From JAAFHS01 sp031396505 (GTDB lineage: Bacteria; Pseudomonadota; Alphaproteobacteria; Rhodobacterales; Rhodobacteraceae), in the NCBI GenBank assembly GCA_031396505.1, contig JANNKX010000292.1, positions 1-6,703 of the forward strand: a stretch of DNA of 6,703 nucleotides, given 5' to 3'. A model generated the notes under the pieces. The model was not told the DNA's origin and did not search any database. It saw nothing but the letters and a program-made list of their open reading frames with translations. Shown one piece after another: positions 6,142 to 6,703 of this stretch (the stretch's first letter is position 1; every line of letters begins with the position of its first letter). Both the position numbers and the translations under genes were made by a program.

Positions 6142-6681
6142 TCACTGCCTTTTTTGCGTTGCTTTGCGCCGAGATAGAACATTCTGGGCCAGATTTTCAA
6201 GCGCCGCTCGCAATGATGTGTCCTGCACGCCGGCGGCGGTGGCGCTGGCCTCGGCCTGAATGGCGGGATCAACGGCTTTGGCGACCTTTGGCGCGGCCGT
6301 GAATTCGACCTGTCCTTCGGCAAAACCTGTTGGGGCGGTTTGCGTCACGCTGATCCGCGCAATCGCGGCATAGCCATAGCAGGCATTCACGCGCTCCTTG
6401 ATACGCGGCAAGGCCATCTGCACCATGGGTGCTTGGGCGGACGTGGTCAGCAGCGTCAGCGTGGCCCCCATCCCTTCGCGCCCATAGCCCACCTTGACGG
6501 GCCGCGTGGTGCGGGCCAGCTCTTCGCCCACGATTTCCGCCCAATGGGTCAGCAGGCGTGCAACGGCAAAGCCGCGACTTTCACCCACAGCGCGCACAGG
6601 GTCCTTGACGAAACCGGCGGCGGCCTCGAACCCGCGCATGCGGCGCGTGGGGCTGGGGGGGGGAAGCGGTTTGCGGGCCAT
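6142..6681 (-). CDS. dciA: DciA family protein (DUF721), replicative helicase loader
   Basis: This 179-residue protein is a member of DUF721/DciA, the ancestral factor that loads the DnaB replicative helicase in bacteria lacking DnaC or DnaI. The DUF721 core runs from about residue 17 to 115 and has the conserved Trp segment HWAEIVGEELARTTRPVKV, then GATLTLLTTSAQAPMVQMALPRIKERVNACYGYAAIARISV, the KH-like part. The C-terminus is Ala-rich, ending in a basic tail. The ATG at 6681 has AGGA about 7 bases upstream. The N-terminus MARKPLPPPSPTRR contains nine consecutive C (minus strand) at codons 7-9. DsbA follows after a 4-base gap, an arrangement I recall from other Rhodobacterales and Caulobacter-like genomes, where mutY often lies upstream. 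Only 22 bases upstream are visible, so the promoter is not in view. Confidence 0.9.
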   Translation of the reverse strand: MARKPLPPPSPTRRMRGFEAAAGFVKDPVRAVGESRGFAVARLLTHWAEIVGEELARTTRPVKVGYGREGMGATLTLLTTSAQAPMVQMALPRIKERVNACYGYAAIARISVTQTAPTGFAEGQVEFTAAPKVAKAVDPAIQAEASATAAGVQDTSLRAALENLAQNVLSRRKATQKRQ

Positions 6682-6692
6682 CTTTATCCTGC

Positions 6693-6703
6693 CGGGATTC
6701 CCG
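6693..6703. other. Inverted repeat upstream of dciA
   Basis: CGGGA (6693-6697) and TCCCG (6699-6703) form a perfect inverted repeat around a single T, 11 bases from the dciA start codon and cut by the window edge. It includes a GATTC, a GANTC site of the kind methylated by CcrM in many alphaproteobacteria. It could be part of an operator or chance; the flanking sequence is not visible. Confidence 0.25.

Overview
The window looks like an ordinary housekeeping stretch of an alphaproteobacterial chromosome, most likely order Rhodobacterales (Roseobacter group). The evidence is the GC-rich third-position codon use, the mitofilin-like (Mic60)–HemY gene pair, a DUF4170–WaaA-like–LpxK cluster, a DciA–DsbA pair, and an intergenic motif (minus strand 5488-5470, GCCTCCGGCGGGGATATTT) of a kind I recall after many genes in this order. 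No mobile element, phage gene, CRISPR array or toxin-antitoxin system is visible, and I do not see a convincing new system.

Left part, plus strand (1-2617). The 5'-truncated gene for a bacterial Mic60/mitofilin-like inner-membrane protein overlaps hemY by 4 bases (ATGA). HemY has two membrane segments, a TPR body and a C-terminal Cys4 zinc-ribbon-like module. In alphaproteobacteria this pair usually follows hemC/hemD, which would lie left of the window. A tRNA-Thr(CGT) gene with an encoded CCA end follows after 54 bases and ends in a strong intrinsic terminator (2640-2664).

Middle (2618-3012) is a gene-free stretch of about 395 bases. It holds the terminator, three GTTAAC palindromes, a GC-rich hairpin and, at its right end, a good sigma-70-type promoter (TTGACC, 18-base spacer, TATGCT).

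Plus strand 3013-5454 is a compact three-gene cluster: a DUF4170 protein, a divergent Kdo-transferase (WaaA/KdtA) homologue and the lipid A 4'-kinase LpxK. LpxK phosphorylates the tetraacyldisaccharide 1-phosphate to lipid IVA, and Kdo transferase adds Kdo to lipid IVA, so the cluster serves late lipid A and inner-core assembly. The WaaA homologue lacks several canonical motifs.

Right part, minus strand (6681-5508). dciA (DUF721, replicative helicase loading) is followed after 4 bases by a periplasmic DsbA-family thiol oxidoreductase. This pair converges on lpxK, and the 53-base space between them holds the Rhodobacterales-type motif.
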